A stretch of 64,000 nt of DNA from Bradyrhizobium sp. ORS 278 (GTDB taxonomy: Bacteria; Pseudomonadota; Alphaproteobacteria; Rhizobiales; Xanthobacteraceae): NCBI RefSeq assembly GCF_000026145.1, contig NC_009445.1:4836001-4900000 (forward strand), given 5' to 3'. The position numbers were made by a program, and so were the translations under genes. Below are positions 56,767 to 64,000 of the stretch, one piece after another. The first letter of the stretch is position 1, and the number at the start of each line of letters is the position of its first letter. The notes below the pieces were generated by a model. It was not told the origin of the DNA. It did no database searches and saw nothing but the letters and a program-made list of their open reading frames with translations.

Positions 56767-58095
56767 TCATCCTTGGTCCGCATCGCGCGGCGCGCGGTCG
56801 ATGAGATCAGGCGGGATCACCTCGCCCGAGGCGCCCAATGCGCCGACGGGCTTCCACCGGTTGCGCAACGCTGCGAGGCGAATCAGCTCTCCCGATGTGA
56901 CATCGCACGTCTGCCGACCCGATCCTTGGAGCGGACGACAGGCGAGCGCACCGGAGAGGCTTGCCATCGCCTTCAACAGGGTCGCGCGCACGCTCGTCAG
57001 CAGATCGTCATGGGCGCTGTGCGACAGCGGTCCGGCGAGGATGTTTTCGAAGCCCGCGACGGCCGCCGCGATCGGCACCACCTCGGCGGCGACGCCGAGC
57101 CGCGTGGCGGCCGCGATCGCCTCGTCCGGGGCCTGCGTGTCCGGTCCGGACAGCATCACCGCGCGCACCTGCGCGGGCCCGAGCGCATCGACCGCGATCG
57201 CCAACGACAGCGCCGCTTCGACATCCGCCGTCAGCTCCAGCACGACGCCAGTGAGGCCGCCCTTGGCGACACGGTCGCGCAGGCCGAGCACACGGGCCGC
57301 GTAGTCAGCCTCTTCGCCGTCGATCAATGGGCTGACCGGTCCGCGGCATTGCCAGCCGTCATTGCCCCTGCGCCACGCCAGCGTGCTGACATCGTCGACG
57401 AAGGCCGGCAGTTGCACGGCCATCGAGAGGTCGGCGTTGAGCGCGAAGGACGCGCCGTCGAACACGTCGTCCCCCTGCCCGCCGGTCAGATTGAGCCAGA
57501 TCAGCGGCAGGTCGCTCTCGGTGACGCGGGCCACGGCGGCCGACAGGCGCCGATCTCCCTCGCCAAGGACGTAACGCGCCGCCGCGGCCACCAGGATCAG
57601 CTCCGCGCCGGTCTCCGCCAGGGTTTCGACGACGTTCTCGCCGCCCAAAGCCTCCGGCCAGATGTCCTCGCCGATCGCGATGCCGATGCGCACACCGCGG
57701 ACGCTGACCGGGCCGGCGGCGGGGCCGCGCGTGAACAGGCGCTGCTGATGGCCGTCCGCGAGATTGATCTTGAAGCGTGTGGCAGCGATGCGGCCGGCAT
57801 CGAGCAGCGCCATCGCATCATGGAGCTTGCCGTCGTCCGCCCAGGGCGTGCCGATCAGCACCGCCGGCCCGCTATCGGCGGTCTCGTGCGCCAGCGCCTC
57901 GATCGCCGCGCGGCACAACGGCTCGACATCGTAGGCCAGGCCGCCTGACAGGAACAGCTCCGGCAGCACCACGAGGTCGGCGCCGTCGGTGGCGGCCTTC
58001 GCCCGGGCCTCGCGCACCTTCGCGGCGTTGCCGGCGATGTCCCCCGCCGTCGGATTGAGCTGGGCCAGCGTGATCTTGAAGCTGTCAGCGGCCAT
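56767..58095 (-). CDS. Degenerate NadE-like protein (nitrilase + NAD synthase domains, active sites lost)
   Basis: A 442-residue homologue of glutamine-dependent NAD+ synthetase. The nitrilase-type amidase domain (residues 1-255) keeps Glu46 (LPELFLSG) and Lys109 but has Gly142 (IAIGEDIW) where the nucleophile Cys of ICEDIW should be. In the synthetase domain the ATP-binding SGGxDS loop is replaced by LTADVEAA (288-295) although SLAIAVDALG follows in register. The STGNKSE region is shortened and the last about 100 residues of NadE are missing. The frame is intact for 442 codons. It is either a pseudoenzyme with a new role or a gene early in decay. Neighbours dgkA and DAHP synthase do not explain it. 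Confidence 0.85.
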   Translation of the reverse strand: MAADSFKITLAQLNPTAGDIAGNAAKVREARAKAATDGADLVVLPELFLSGGLAYDVEPLCRAAIEALAHETADSGPAVLIGTPWADDGKLHDAMALLDAGRIAATRFKINLADGHQQRLFTRGPAAGPVSVRGVRIGIAIGEDIWPEALGGENVVETLAETGAELILVAAAARYVLGEGDRRLSAAVARVTESDLPLIWLNLTGGQGDDVFDGASFALNADLSMAVQLPAFVDDVSTLAWRRGNDGWQCRGPVSPLIDGEEADYAARVLGLRDRVAKGGLTGVVLELTADVEAALSLAIAVDALGPAQVRAVMLSGPDTQAPDEAIAAATRLGVAAEVVPIAAAVAGFENILAGPLSHSAHDDLLTSVRATLLKAMASLSGALACRPLQGSGRQTCDVTSGELIRLAALRNRWKPVGALGASGEVIPPDLIDRAPRDADQG

Positions 58096-58107
58096 CGCTC
58101 AACTCAT

Positions 58108-58461
58108 TCACAGCAATCCGAGCCGCTCGGCGATCGCGAACAGCCAGAAGCTGCCGGACATCAAGAGCGCGACGCCGACCGCGGCGGAGCCGAGATCCTT
58201 GACCCTTCCGATCTGCAGATCGTGCTCCGTGGTCAGGCGGTCGGCGAGCTTCTCGATCGCGGTGTTGAGCAGCTCGACCACCAGCACCAGCACGACGGCG
58301 CAGACCAGCTCGACGCTGCGCATCGGCGTTGCGCCGATCAGGTAAGCGAGCGGCAGCGACAGCAGGAAGGCAATGACCTCCTCGCGCACCGCCTGCTCGG
58401 AGCGGAGCGCGAAGGCTAGGCCGTTGCGCGAGTTAACCGTCGCGCGCCACAGACGCAGCAT
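58108..58461 (-). CDS. dgkA: Diacylglycerol kinase
   Basis: A 117-residue three-helix membrane protein of the prokaryotic DgkA family; the signature VELLNTAIEKLADRL is present (E-x-x-N-T-A-I-E). It phosphorylates diacylglycerol to phosphatidic acid in lipid recycling. The ATG at 58461 shares one base with the stop of the DAHP synthase gene (TGATG), so the two are coupled. Related to the phospholipid genes pssA and psd elsewhere in the window, but not in an operon with them. Confidence 0.93.
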   Translation of the reverse strand: MLRLWRATVNSRNGLAFALRSEQAVREEVIAFLLSLPLAYLIGATPMRSVELVCAVVLVLVVELLNTAIEKLADRLTTEHDLQIGRVKDLGSAAVGVALLMSGSFWLFAIAERLGLL

Positions 58462-59849
58462 CAGAAGCCCGCGACCGCCGGCATCGGGGACGATTTGCCG
58501 CCGCGCTGCTGCTTCAGCAGCTCGGCGATCAGGAACGCCATGTCGATCGACTGCTCGGCGTTGAGCCGGGGATCGCAGACCGTATGATAGCGGTCGTTGA
58601 GATCCTCGTCGGTGATCGCGCGCGCGCCGCCGATGCATTCGGTGACGTCCTTGCCGGTCATCTCGAGATGGATACCGCCGGCATGGGTGCCCTCGGCGGC
58701 ATGCGCCGCGAAGAACGCCCGCACCTCCGCGATGATGCGGTCGAACGGCCGGGTCTTGTAGCCCGAATTCGAGGTGATGGTGTTGCCGTGCATCGGATCG
58801 CACGACCACACCACCTTGCGGCCTTCCCGCTGCACCGCGCGGATCAGGCCCGGCAGGTGATCGCCGACCTTGTCGGCGCCGAAGCGGCTGATCAGCGTCA
58901 GCCGGCCCGGCTCGTTCTCCGGATTGAGGATGTCGATCAGCTTGAGCAGTTCGTCCGGCTTCAGCGACGGGCCGCATTTCAGGCCGATCGGGTTCTTGAT
59001 GCCGCGGAAGTATTCGACATGGCCGTGGTCGAGCTGGCGGGTGCGGTCACCGATCCAGATGAAGTGGCCCGACGTCGCGTACCAGTCGCCGGTGGTGGAG
59101 TCGACACGCGTGAACGCCTGCTCGTAGCCAAGCAGCAGCGCCTCGTGACTGGTGTAGAAGTCGGTGGCGCGCAGCTCCGGATGGCTCTCGAGATCGAGGC
59201 CGCAGGCGCGCATGAAATTGAGCGCCTCGGAGATGCGGTCGGCCAGCTCCTTGTAGCGCCGCGACTGCGGGCTATCCTTGACGAAGCCGAGCATCCACTG
59301 GTGTACGCTGCCGAGGTTGGCGAAGCCGCCGGTGGCGAACGCGCGCAACAGGTTCAAGGTGGCCGCGGACTGCCGGTAGGCGTCGAGCTGGCGCTGCGGA
59401 TTGGGAATGCGCGCTTCCGGCGTGAAGGCGGTGTCGTTGACGATGTCGCCGCGATAGCTCGGCAGCTCGACGCCGTTGATCTTTTCCATCGGCGACGAGC
59501 GCGGCTTGGCGAACTGGCCGGCGATGCGGCCGACCTTCACCACCGGCACCGCGCCGGCATAGGTCATGACGACCGCCATCTGCAGCAGCACGCGGAAGAA
59601 GTCGCGGATGTTGTTGGCGCCATGCTCGGCGAAGCTCTCGGCGCAGTCGCCGCCCTGCAGCAGGAAGGCTTCGCCCGCGGCCACCCGCGCCAGCGCCTTC
59701 TTCAGGTTGCGCGCCTCGCCGGCGAACACCAGCGGCGGGAAGGTCGCAAGCTGCGCCTCGACCTCGGCCAGCGCCTTCTGGTCGGGATAGTCGGGCACCT
59801 GCTGCACCGGCTTGGACCGCCAGCTCTCCGGGCTCCAGCGCTCCGTCAT
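58461..59849 (-). CDS. Class II DAHP synthase (3-deoxy-7-phosphoheptulonate synthase)
   Basis: A 462-residue plant-type (class II) enzyme that starts the shikimate pathway from phosphoenolpyruvate and erythrose 4-phosphate. Typical blocks are [27 protein letters not shown], the [13 protein letters not shown] metal-site region and [28 protein letters not shown] opens as in other alphaproteobacterial members. No other aromatic pathway genes are adjacent; dgkA follows by overlap. Confidence 0.95.
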   Translation of the reverse strand: MTERWSPESWRSKPVQQVPDYPDQKALAEVEAQLATFPPLVFAGEARNLKKALARVAAGEAFLLQGGDCAESFAEHGANNIRDFFRVLLQMAVVMTYAGAVPVVKVGRIAGQFAKPRSSPMEKINGVELPSYRGDIVNDTAFTPEARIPNPQRQLDAYRQSAATLNLLRAFATGGFANLGSVHQWMLGFVKDSPQSRRYKELADRISEALNFMRACGLDLESHPELRATDFYTSHEALLLGYEQAFTRVDSTTGDWYATSGHFIWIGDRTRQLDHGHVEYFRGIKNPIGLKCGPSLKPDELLKLIDILNPENEPGRLTLISRFGADKVGDHLPGLIRAVQREGRKVVWSCDPMHGNTITSNSGYKTRPFDRIIAEVRAFFAAHAAEGTHAGGIHLEMTGKDVTECIGGARAITDEDLNDRYHTVCDPRLNAEQSIDMAFLIAELLKQQRGGKSSPMPAVAGF

Positions 59850-60133
59850 GGCTCTCTACTCCCTCTCGATCTCAGCACGCGTTGTTCCCCGCCGCGGCGC
59901 GCCGCCTTATACACAGCCTGCCCCGGGACTGCCATCCGGAATTTAAGTCATCCGGCCAAGCCCTTGCGGGAGCGCCGGGATTTCGGCCCGGCCGAGATTC
60001 CGAGTAATCACGGATAGCTGCACTCTCCCCATCGTTGCGAGCCCCCGGTTCGCGCGAAGCGCGGCCAGATGACAGGCTCCGCGAAGCGACCCAGGATGGT
60101 CGCGTGGGCGGCGCGCGTTCGCACGATCTCTGC

Positions 60134-60234
60134 TGTCATCGCCCGGCTTGACCGGGCGATCCAGTATTCCAGAGGCCGTCATGAGTCCTCGATGGGCCGC
60201 GGCGTACTGGATCCCCGCTTTCGCGGGGATGACA
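60134..60234. repeat. Intergenic palindromic element (GTCATCGCCCGG type)
   Basis: Nested complementarity: TGTCATC / GATGACA outside, ATCCAGTA / TACTGGAT within, and two local hairpins CGCCCGG-CCGGGCG and CCCCGC-GCGGGG. The layout is like the elements at 33519 and 62760. Confidence 0.75.
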
Positions 60235-60368
60235 ACCGATTTTGACGCACCCGCGTCGCTCTTTTCGCCAAATCCATGCGGATGACCCAACAGCCACGGG
60301 CAGTCGTCCTCGCGCGCCGCTTGGGCCGAGTCATGCCGCCGCTACTCCGTCCCTCGCAAATTCGGAGG

Positions 60369-60472
60369 GCGCAGGGAATGCCGGGTGAAGGCCTCACCCA
60401 TGGCCCGCCTGCTGAGAAAAGTGCAGGCGGCAGGTACCACAGGTTCAGCCGAGCATCCGGCATTCCCTGCGC
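60369..60472. repeat. Long inverted repeat GCGCAGGGAATGCCGG
   Basis: A perfect 16-base inverted repeat (60369-60384 and 60457-60472) around 72 bases, inside a gene-free block. Its size and spacing differ from the other palindromic elements in the window. Confidence 0.7.
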
Positions 60473-60829
60473 GACGGTCTTCACGCTTATACGCAGTCTG
60501 CCTGGTGCGCCGGCTTGTTGGCCACCATTCGCGGCAACGCGCTTGCGCGCATTGCGCGGGACACCAGCTTCGGGGTGCCAGCACGCTGCGACTTCACGTC
60601 CACGGCCCGCCGTTCGTCGGCGCATCGCTTCGGACACGCTGCGGCAAGACCATGGCCATCGCTCCCCGCCCCGCGTGTCGTGACGATCGCGCGCAACGCC
60701 CCTTCCGAGTGGGGCGGGATGGGCGTAATAGAGCACAGTTTCCGAATTTCGTAAAGCAATATTTTTGAATATCCGAACCGCGTACCTGTGCTCATCCGGT
60801 CGCCAGCCGCGTACGTCGCCCGACATGGG

Positions 60830-61558
60830 TCAATAGACCAGCAGCAACCCCGATATCAGCAAAATCCCCAGGATGATCTTCCTGAACAGCGCGTCGTTGA
60901 CCTTGCGGAAGGCGAGGATGCCGAGCGCGGTGCCGGCGAGCAGCGCCGGGATGCTCAACGCGAGATCGATGACCACTTTGGAGGACAGGTCCTGCCTCGC
61001 CAGCATCACCGTCAGCGAGGCGAGTTGAATGGCGGCGATGAACGGTTGGACCAGGCCGCGCTGCTCGGCCTTCGGCAGGCCGTGCAGCTCGCACCAGATC
61101 GTCGGCAGCGCGCCGGGCATCGCGGTGAGGCCGCCGATGAGACCGCCGCCGAAGCCGACAATGGCCGTGCGGCCCTTGTTCATGGGTTGCAGGCTGCCGA
61201 GCGCGGGCTTGCACAGCATATAGCCGGCGTAGATCGCGATCGCCGCGCCAAAGACCTGCTGAAACAGCCGGGCATCCGCATTGTGCAGCAGCCATAGCGC
61301 CAGGGGCACGCCCAACAGACCGCCAAGGATCAGGACGCCACTCTCCTTCCAGCGGATGCTGCGGCGGAGCGCCCAGAGATTCGTCGCCTGGACGCCGACG
61401 CTGCACGCCATCATCAAGGGCACAGCCTCCAGCGGCTGCAACACATGCAGCAGGATCGCGCCGGCCACCGCGGAGAACGCAAATCCGGCAAGGCCGGAGA
61501 CGAAGGCGCCGAAGAAAACGGCGGCGCTGAGCAACAGAAATGAGGACAACCCGGGCAT
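60830..61558 (-). CDS. TSUP-family (TauE/SafE) membrane transporter
   Basis: A 242-residue polytopic protein with seven to eight helices and the two-fold repeat of TSUP proteins: GAFVSGLAGFAFSAVAGAIL in the first half and GFGGGLIGGLTAMPGALPTIW in the second. TSUP proteins export sulfite, sulfoacetate or other organic sulfur anions; the substrate here is unknown. It ends in the repeat-rich stretch and is not linked to sulfur genes. The small membrane protein lies 41 bases upstream on the same strand. Confidence 0.88.
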   Translation of the reverse strand: MPGLSSFLLLSAAVFFGAFVSGLAGFAFSAVAGAILLHVLQPLEAVPLMMACSVGVQATNLWALRRSIRWKESGVLILGGLLGVPLALWLLHNADARLFQQVFGAAIAIYAGYMLCKPALGSLQPMNKGRTAIVGFGGGLIGGLTAMPGALPTIWCELHGLPKAEQRGLVQPFIAAIQLASLTVMLARQDLSSKVVIDLALSIPALLAGTALGILAFRKVNDALFRKIILGILLISGLLLVY

Positions 61559-61599
61559 GAACTATCTCCGGCTGAAATGAGGCTGACACCAAAATGGCT

Positions 61600-61776
61600 T
61601 CAATCGTAGTCCTGACGCATCGACACCGCGGACACGCCGTCGCCGGTGGCCGCGGCCCGCAGGATGATGCCGGCGACCGCATGCAGCAGCAGAAAAGCGC
61701 CGAGGATGATCGCGGCCATTGCCCTCCGCGGCGTGATCTGCAGCGTGCGCCGCTTTGGCGATTCGTGAATTGGCAT
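61600..61776 (-). CDS. Small single-pass membrane protein, unknown function
   Basis: A 58-residue protein: polar start MPIHESPKRRTLQITPRR, one membrane helix (AMAAIILGAFLLLHAVAGIIL) and a short polar tail. GGAG lies 9 bases before the ATG at 61776. It could be co-transcribed with the TSUP transporter gene downstream. I do not recognise a family. Confidence 0.6.
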   Translation of the reverse strand: MPIHESPKRRTLQITPRRAMAAIILGAFLLLHAVAGIILRAAATGDGVSAVSMRQDYD

Positions 61777-61949
61777 GTTCGTGATCTCCGTCGTGGTGCT
61801 GGCTCCTAGCACTGCATCGTCCCTTGCACGTCCCTTGCACTCACCTTGGAGAGCCATGGACCGAGACGGCGCAGCGCGTCGCGGGAGTAGTCGATCTTGC
61901 AACCGTGCTGCTGTGCGGCATGTCACGCGGCGGCGAAACGCATTCGGGC

Positions 61950-61992
61950 TTGACTAATTCATAATCGTTCGGTTATACAATTATTCATAATC
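61950..61992 (+). promoter_or_regulatory. Promoter and candidate ArsR operator
   Basis: TTGACT (61950-61955), an 18-base spacer and TATACA (61974-61979) form a sigma70-like promoter. ATTCATAATC occurs at 61957-61966 and 61983-61992, overlapping the spacer and the likely start, and ATAATCG-TT-CGGTTAT is an imperfect dyad. This fits autorepression by the ArsR protein encoded next. Confidence 0.6.
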
Positions 61993-62009
61993 AACGAGTT
62001 ATGGATTGA

Positions 62010-62333
62010 ATGGCCCGCTCGCCCGATCTGCTGTTCCGCGCGCTGGCCGATCCGACGCGGCGCGCCATCTTCGAGGGTCTGTGCCGCCACGGCGAGCAGA
62101 CTGTCGGCGCGCTCACCGCCAAGGCCGGCGTGTCGCAGCCGGCGGTGTCGAAACATCTCAGCCAGCTGAAGCAGGCCGGCCTGGTGCGCGAGCGCCACGA
62201 GGGCCGCCTGACGCATTATCGCGCGCAGCCGAAAGCGCTCGCGCCCCTGCTCGACTGGACCAGCCGCATGGCCGCGTTCTGGGAGAGCCGGTTCGACGAC
62301 CTGGAAACCCTGCTGAACAGGATGGATCAATGA
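62010..62333 (+). CDS. ArsR-family (SmtB-like) transcriptional regulator
   Basis: A 107-residue winged-helix repressor: FRALADPTRRAIFEGLCRHGEQTVGAL, recognition helix AGVSQPAVSKHLSQLKQAGLV, wing RERHEGRLTHYRAQPKAL. It lacks the CxC metal site in the alpha-3 helix, so it belongs to the common subgroup paired with SRPBCC genes rather than a metal sensor. Its stop overlaps the next gene (ATGA). Confidence 0.93.
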   Translation: MARSPDLLFRALADPTRRAIFEGLCRHGEQTVGALTAKAGVSQPAVSKHLSQLKQAGLVRERHEGRLTHYRAQPKALAPLLDWTSRMAAFWESRFDDLETLLNRMDQ

Positions 62334-62737
62334 GCTCTTCATCCGAAACGCGCACCGTCGTCGTCGAGCGCGAGTTCGCGCATCCGCCCGAAAAGCTCTG
62401 GCGCGCGCTGACGCAGCCGCATCTCATCGCCGAGTGGCTGATGGCCAATGACTTCGTACCGGCCATCGATCATCGCTTCCAGCTGAAGGCGGACTGGGGC
62501 GTCGTGGATTGCCAGGTCCGGACCATCGAGCCGAACAAAGCGCTGTCCTACAGCTGGGCCGCGCTCGGCCTCGACAGCGTCGTCACCTGGACGCTGACGC
62601 CGACCGCGTCAGGGACGCATCTGCGCATGGAGCAGACCGGCTTCGCCGCCGACCAGACCCGCGCCTATCAGGGCGCGCGCTATGGCTGGCCGAAATTCTT
62701 CGACGGCCTGGAGCAGACCTTGGCGCGGCTCGACTGA
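62330..62737 (+). CDS. SRPBCC/AHSA1-domain protein
   Basis: A 135-residue START-like helix-grip protein (AHSA1 type): TRTVVVEREFAHPPEKLWRALTQPHLIAEWLM at the start, then the ligand-cavity strands and the C-terminal helix GWPKFFDGLEQTLARLD. Genes of this kind are very often coupled to ArsR regulators like the one upstream, and are thought to bind hydrophobic ligands. ATG at 62330 overlaps arsR. Confidence 0.92.
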   Translation: MSSSSETRTVVVEREFAHPPEKLWRALTQPHLIAEWLMANDFVPAIDHRFQLKADWGVVDCQVRTIEPNKALSYSWAALGLDSVVTWTLTPTASGTHLRMEQTGFAADQTRAYQGARYGWPKFFDGLEQTLARLD

Positions 62738-62759
62738 GCCGCACCCGCAAAGAACTCCG

Positions 62760-62870
62760 CCGTCATTCCGGGGCGACGCGCGCAGCGCGACGGGCCAGGA
62801 GTCCATGGGGCCACGCAACTGTCGCGCGATGGAGTCCGGGATCGTGCTTCGCACGCCCCCGGAATGACGG
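62760..62870. repeat. Intergenic palindromic element (CCGTCATTCCGGGG type)
   Basis: CCGTCATTCCGGGG and its complement CCCCGGAATGACGG form the ends of a 111-base element between the SRPBCC gene and the next small gene. Recurrent type in Bradyrhizobium. Confidence 0.75.
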
Positions 62871-62919
62871 AGGTGAGATATCGCGTTTTCATCGGCATTG
62901 TCATCAGGGGGAGGAACAG

Positions 62920-63141
62920 ATGAACTGGAGCACCACGATCCGGCAGCTGCATCGCTGGGTCTCGATCGCTTTCACGCTCGGCGTCATCGCCAATATCGCG
63001 GTGATGACGCAGACCCCGCAGCCCGCCACATGGATCGGGCTACTGGCGCTGCTTCCCCTGATCGTTCTTCTGGCGACCGGGCTTTACATGTTTGTGCTGC
63101 CGTACGTCACACGACTGCGCAGTTCGCAACACGACGGATGA
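62920..63141 (+). CDS. Small two-helix membrane protein
   Basis: A 73-residue protein with two membrane helices (residues about 11-29 and 36-62). The opening MNWSTTIRQLHRWVSI, with HR before a hydrophobic helix, recalls PepSY/cytochrome-like N-termini. GGGGGAGGA precedes the ATG. It follows the arsR-SRPBCC pair after a repeat, so co-transcription is uncertain. Function unknown. Confidence 0.7.
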   Translation: MNWSTTIRQLHRWVSIAFTLGVIANIAVMTQTPQPATWIGLLALLPLIVLLATGLYMFVLPYVTRLRSSQHDG

Positions 63142-63167
63142 TGACGAAGCACGAGCGGCAATGGCGC

Positions 63168-63252
63168 CGTGCCCACCGTTTTGTTCACGCGCTTGCGGAT
63201 CGACGGTGGGCACGCTGCCGCCGCGCTGCGGCGGCCGCTTTGCCCACCCTAC
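63168..63252. repeat. Intergenic palindromic element (CGTGCCCACCGT type)
   Basis: CGTGCCCACCGT (63168-63179) and ACGGTGGGCACG (63203-63214) with a further CCGCCGC-GCGGCGG hairpin and a TGCCCACCCTACG end. Resembles the other dispersed elements in this window in size and design. Confidence 0.65.
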
Positions 63253-63289
63253 GAAACGGAACAGGTTAGAGTCGCGGCGCGCATCAGGA

Positions 63290-63691
63290 TCACGCGCGGG
63301 CGCGATACTGCGCGTCGCTGACATGCTCGAACCAGTCGGCGGTCTTGCCGTCGAACTGCTCGGTGATGGCGATGTGCGACAGCGCGGTCGTCGCCGTCGC
63401 GCCGTGCCAATGCCGCTCACCGGGCTCGAACCTCACGACATCGCCGGGCCGGATCTCCTCGATCGGGCCACCGTCACGCTGCACCCAGCCAAGGCCGGAC
63501 GTCACGATCAGGACCTGTCCCAGCGGATGGCTGTGCCACGCGGTGCGCGCCCCCGGCTCGAAGGTGACGAGCCCGCCCCGGGCGCGCGCCGGCTCAGCCA
63601 CCTCGAACAGCGGATCGGTGCGCACCGCCCCGGTGAAATGATCGGGGGCGCCTCTGCCGGAGGGCCGCGACCCGCTGCGCTTGATGTCCAT
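63290..63691 (-). CDS. Small cupin protein ((R)-mandelonitrile lyase-like group)
   Basis: A 133-residue single-cupin-domain protein. Metal-site residues are visible in [14 protein letters not shown] and in the second motif [18 protein letters not shown]. The spacing matches the group that includes manganese-dependent (R)-mandelonitrile lyases and carboxymuconolactone-linked cupins, but most members are uncharacterised. ATG 63691 has GAGAGACGAC upstream; in-frame ATGs further up lack one. Confidence 0.82.
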   Translation of the reverse strand: MDIKRSGSRPSGRGAPDHFTGAVRTDPLFEVAEPARARGGLVTFEPGARTAWHSHPLGQVLIVTSGLGWVQRDGGPIEEIRPGDVVRFEPGERHWHGATATTALSHIAITEQFDGKTADWFEHVSDAQYRARA

Positions 63692-63891
63692 GTCGTCTCT
63701 CTCATTGCGTTCGCTCTGATCGCACACGGGCTCTCTCTCGAGAGACGCCGCCGCTGATCATTCGCTGCAGTCTACGACGCCGGCCTGCGCACGATAAGAC
63801 ATGCGGAGGAGGACAGTTTTCTGAATTTCACGCAGCGACGGGCAGGATCATCTCGCGCGTCCCGCAAGTCTCGGTCATTCGTCATTCCGGA

Positions 63892-63963
63892 GACAGTGCA
63901 CGAAACGACCAAATTAGTTTTGTGCACTGTCACCGAATTGCTTTGTGCACTGTCACCGAATTG
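63892..63963. mobile_element. Tandem and inverted repeats, probable end of an insertion sequence
   Basis: A 22-base sequence containing GTGCACTGTCACCGAATTG is present twice in direct order at 63919-63940 and 63942-63963 (period 23). A degenerate copy in opposite orientation begins at 63892 (GACAGTGCAC). Multiple short repeats at an element end are typical of IS21-like elements, but no transposase gene is inside the window. Confidence 0.45.
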
Positions 63964-64000
63964 GAATTGCCGTTCAGGTGGCCGCCAGCCCAATCCTGTC

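Larger units (their letters stand above)
59850..60829. other. Gene-free, repeat-rich stretch of about 1 kb
   Basis: No credible gene lies between the DAHP synthase start and the TSUP transporter stop. The stretch contains palindromic elements at 60134-60234 and 60369-60472; 60250-60740 reads like a longer dispersed non-coding unit with many short open frames on both strands but no start sites. Confidence 0.55.

Noticed and set aside
60179..60826. 215-codon minus-strand frame in the repeat-rich block
   Set aside because: Runs through a palindromic element and the long inverted repeat; Arg/Gly/Pro-rich with no motif.
63772..63993. 73-codon minus-strand frame across the right-edge repeats
   Set aside because: It is built from the repeat units themselves and has no gene-like start.

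Overview
The window is high-GC chromosomal DNA from an alphaproteobacterium, most likely Bradyrhizobium or a close relative in the Nitrobacteraceae. Four things point there: a full acpXL/fabZ/fabF/fabF/lpxXL cluster for very-long-chain lipid A acylation (a Hyphomicrobiales trait), Irr-type (TTTAGAA) and FixK/FNR-type (TTGAT-N4-ATCAA) sites, short Psd next to PssA, and several intergenic palindromic elements of the GTCATTGCGA / GTCATTCCGG / GTAGCCCGGATG style. Genes are dense, often joined by ATGA or GTGA stop-start overlaps. There is no prophage, CRISPR array, plasmid replication gene or complete insertion sequence.

Layout. 1-1.9 kb: end of an exported-protein gene, a GFA-type zinc protein, an M50 protease and a small membrane protein. 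2-7.5 kb (minus strand): a self-contained ferric-siderophore uptake operon (TonB-dependent receptor, PiuC-like hydroxylase, ExbB, ExbD, TonB) preceded by two Irr-like half-sites. 7.5-13.1 kb: a MarR regulator divergent from a two-gene RND efflux operon. 13.5-19 kb: tRNA-Gln(CTG), a TPR/O-GlcNAc-transferase-like protein, a sulfotransferase and a NUDIX hydrolase. 19.1-20.9 kb: an isolated hpaD-type ring-cleavage dioxygenase and an hsp20 gene with a FixK/FNR box placed as in a class II promoter. 21.1-26.7 kb: a HerA-like ATPase, then a translationally coupled marR-FUSC-DUF1656-HlyD efflux operon. 26.7-33.6 kb: AhpD-like protein, ParB-like protein and the VLCFA-lipid A cluster. 33.6-40.3 kb (minus): PotF-like binding protein, aminotransferase, rhodanese and tandem kup K+ transporters. 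40.5-44.9 kb (minus): motB, motA, an Hpt protein and a hybrid histidine kinase. 45-50 kb (minus): RraA-like protein, pssA, psd and an Atm1-type ABC exporter. 50-54.7 kb: LOG-family protein, then the coupled minus-strand set cysS-37 aa peptide-GNAT-cimA. 55-59.9 kb: two exported proteins, a NadE-like protein that has lost its active sites, dgkA and class II DAHP synthase. 59.9-64 kb: a repeat-rich stretch, a TSUP transporter, an arsR-SRPBCC operon, a cupin, and a tandem 23-bp repeat at the right edge that looks like a mobile-element terminus.

Themes. Envelope lipid work is concentrated here (VLCFA lipid A, PE synthesis by PssA and Psd, DgkA), as are two MarR-linked efflux operons of different transporter classes. 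The observations I rate highest are the catalytically dead NadE homologue, the degenerate ketosynthase paired with an intact one in the VLCFA cluster, the FixK/FNR box at hsp20, and the overlapping four-gene cysS-cimA unit with an unannotatable-size peptide inside it.
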